DNA of 64,000 nt from positions 682,001-746,000 of the forward strand of contig NZ_PHQX01000001.1 of NCBI RefSeq assembly GCF_002803515.1, written 5' to 3'. Below are positions 63,622-64,000 of this stretch, one piece after another. A program made the translations under genes and the position numbers. Within the stretch, counting starts at the first letter, position 1; each line of letters begins with the position of its first letter. Source of the stretch: Stenotrophomonas lactitubi. GTDB taxonomy: Bacteria > Pseudomonadota > Gammaproteobacteria > Xanthomonadales > Xanthomonadaceae. The notes below the pieces were generated by a model that saw only the letters and a program-made list of their open reading frames with translations, made no database searches and had not been told where the DNA came from.

Positions 63622-64000
63622 ATGAAGGGAGTTAGAAGGGCCGTGCTGACCGGGGCGTTTGCCCTGACTGCGGCGGCTGGAGCGCAGGCGCAATCGGGGG
63701 CTGGATCGGATCTGCTTCGCCAGATCGGCCGAGCCATCCAAGGCACGCCCAAGGTGGTCAGTGATAGGGCAAGGAGCCCTTACGTCGAGCCGACCGGGAC
63801 CTACTGGGACCTGGATCAGGACGTCTTGGAAGGGGCTCAGCACCTGCGGGCCGGGGTGACGGCTGTGGGTGGTGGCGGCGTGGACACTTGCGACATGCAG
63901 CTGCTCGCCATGGCCCATTCGTCCTATCGCATCGACGCCGACAAGCGCCAATGGTGCCTGAGGCAATGGTGGCTGATGGACACGAAGGCCCAGGGCGCCA
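63622..64000 (+). CDS. Exported protein, truncated by the window edge
   Basis: 126 codons are present before base 64000, with no stop. A signal peptide, MKGVRRAVLTGAFALTAAAG then AQAQ, precedes an unassigned region containing VGGGGVDTCDMQLLAMAHSS and WCLRQWWLMD. The GTTTCATGAAGG start region has GGGGG upstream. Possibly part of a conjugation or envelope cluster that continues right; this cannot be tested here. Confidence 0.7.
   Translation, partial: MKGVRRAVLTGAFALTAAAGAQAQSGAGSDLLRQIGRAIQGTPKVVSDRARSPYVEPTGTYWDLDQDVLEGAQHLRAGVTAVGGGGVDTCDMQLLAMAHSSYRIDADKRQWCLRQWWLMDTKAQGA

Noticed and set aside
11523..64000. Conjugation genes (relaxase, VirB/TraG-like)
   Set aside because: None recognised in this window; ArdC and RadC hint at a conjugative element but the transfer genes would have to lie to the right.

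Overview
The window is G+C-rich gammaproteobacterial DNA and most resembles Stenotrophomonas (Xanthomonadaceae). The first 11.5 kb carries chromosomal genes (trmD tail-rplS, hslR, katG, mutS) separated by GTAG-headed palindromes that match the SMAG repeats of S. maltophilia. None of these repeats is seen right of mutS. From about 11.5 kb to the right edge the DNA looks like the left part of one large integrated mobile element, probably an ICE or integrative/replicative island. It starts with a tyrosine recombinase beside mutS and is packed with small, tightly overlapping genes, many opening with TTG or GTG. No conjugation or type IV secretion genes and no right end are visible.

Layout. 1-11522: trmD end, rplS, a DUF6404-like membrane protein, two DUF1801 proteins, a MATE exporter, a small lipoprotein, hslR, a GH5 hydrolase, katG, a DUF937 protein and mutS. 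11523-18838: an inverted repeat, integrase, two helix-turn-helix proteins, a Dam-type and a HsdM-like methylase protein, an array of GTTACACC iterons, a ribbon-helix-helix protein and a P4-alpha-like helicase; together this looks like a maintenance and replication module. 19163-26620: ankyrin protein, ArdC-like antirestriction protein, an overlapping membrane/HTH operon, a GNAT protein and a RadC-like protein. 26732-30229: a one-subunit chaperone-usher pilus.

30555-36098: a type III restriction-modification pair followed by a small unknown protein and a caspase/CHAT-like protein. 36122-39137 (minus): umuD and umuC separated by two unrelated genes. 39321-48644: two HEPN-type proteins, two ankyrin proteins, an HNH nuclease, a membrane WYL-like protein, an H-NS-like protein with a lysine-rich tail, and a two-gene module sharing an N-terminal domain. 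48791-55533 (minus): a secreted protein, an HNH nuclease/UvrD-like helicase operon and a ClpP-fold lipoprotein. 55700-64000: small proteins, a lipoprotein, a tiny membrane/RHH operon, another HNH nuclease, a CoiA-like nuclease with a partner, an XRE regulator and a truncated exported protein.

The theme is defence and counter-defence (type III R-M, HNH, HEPN, caspase-like, UvrD/HNH, ArdC), self-maintenance (iterons, helicase, methylases) and mutagenesis (umuDC, plus insertion at the very start of mutS). Two short sequence boxes recur upstream of cargo genes and suggest element-wide regulation. All functions are inferred from reading the sequence; no database search was possible.
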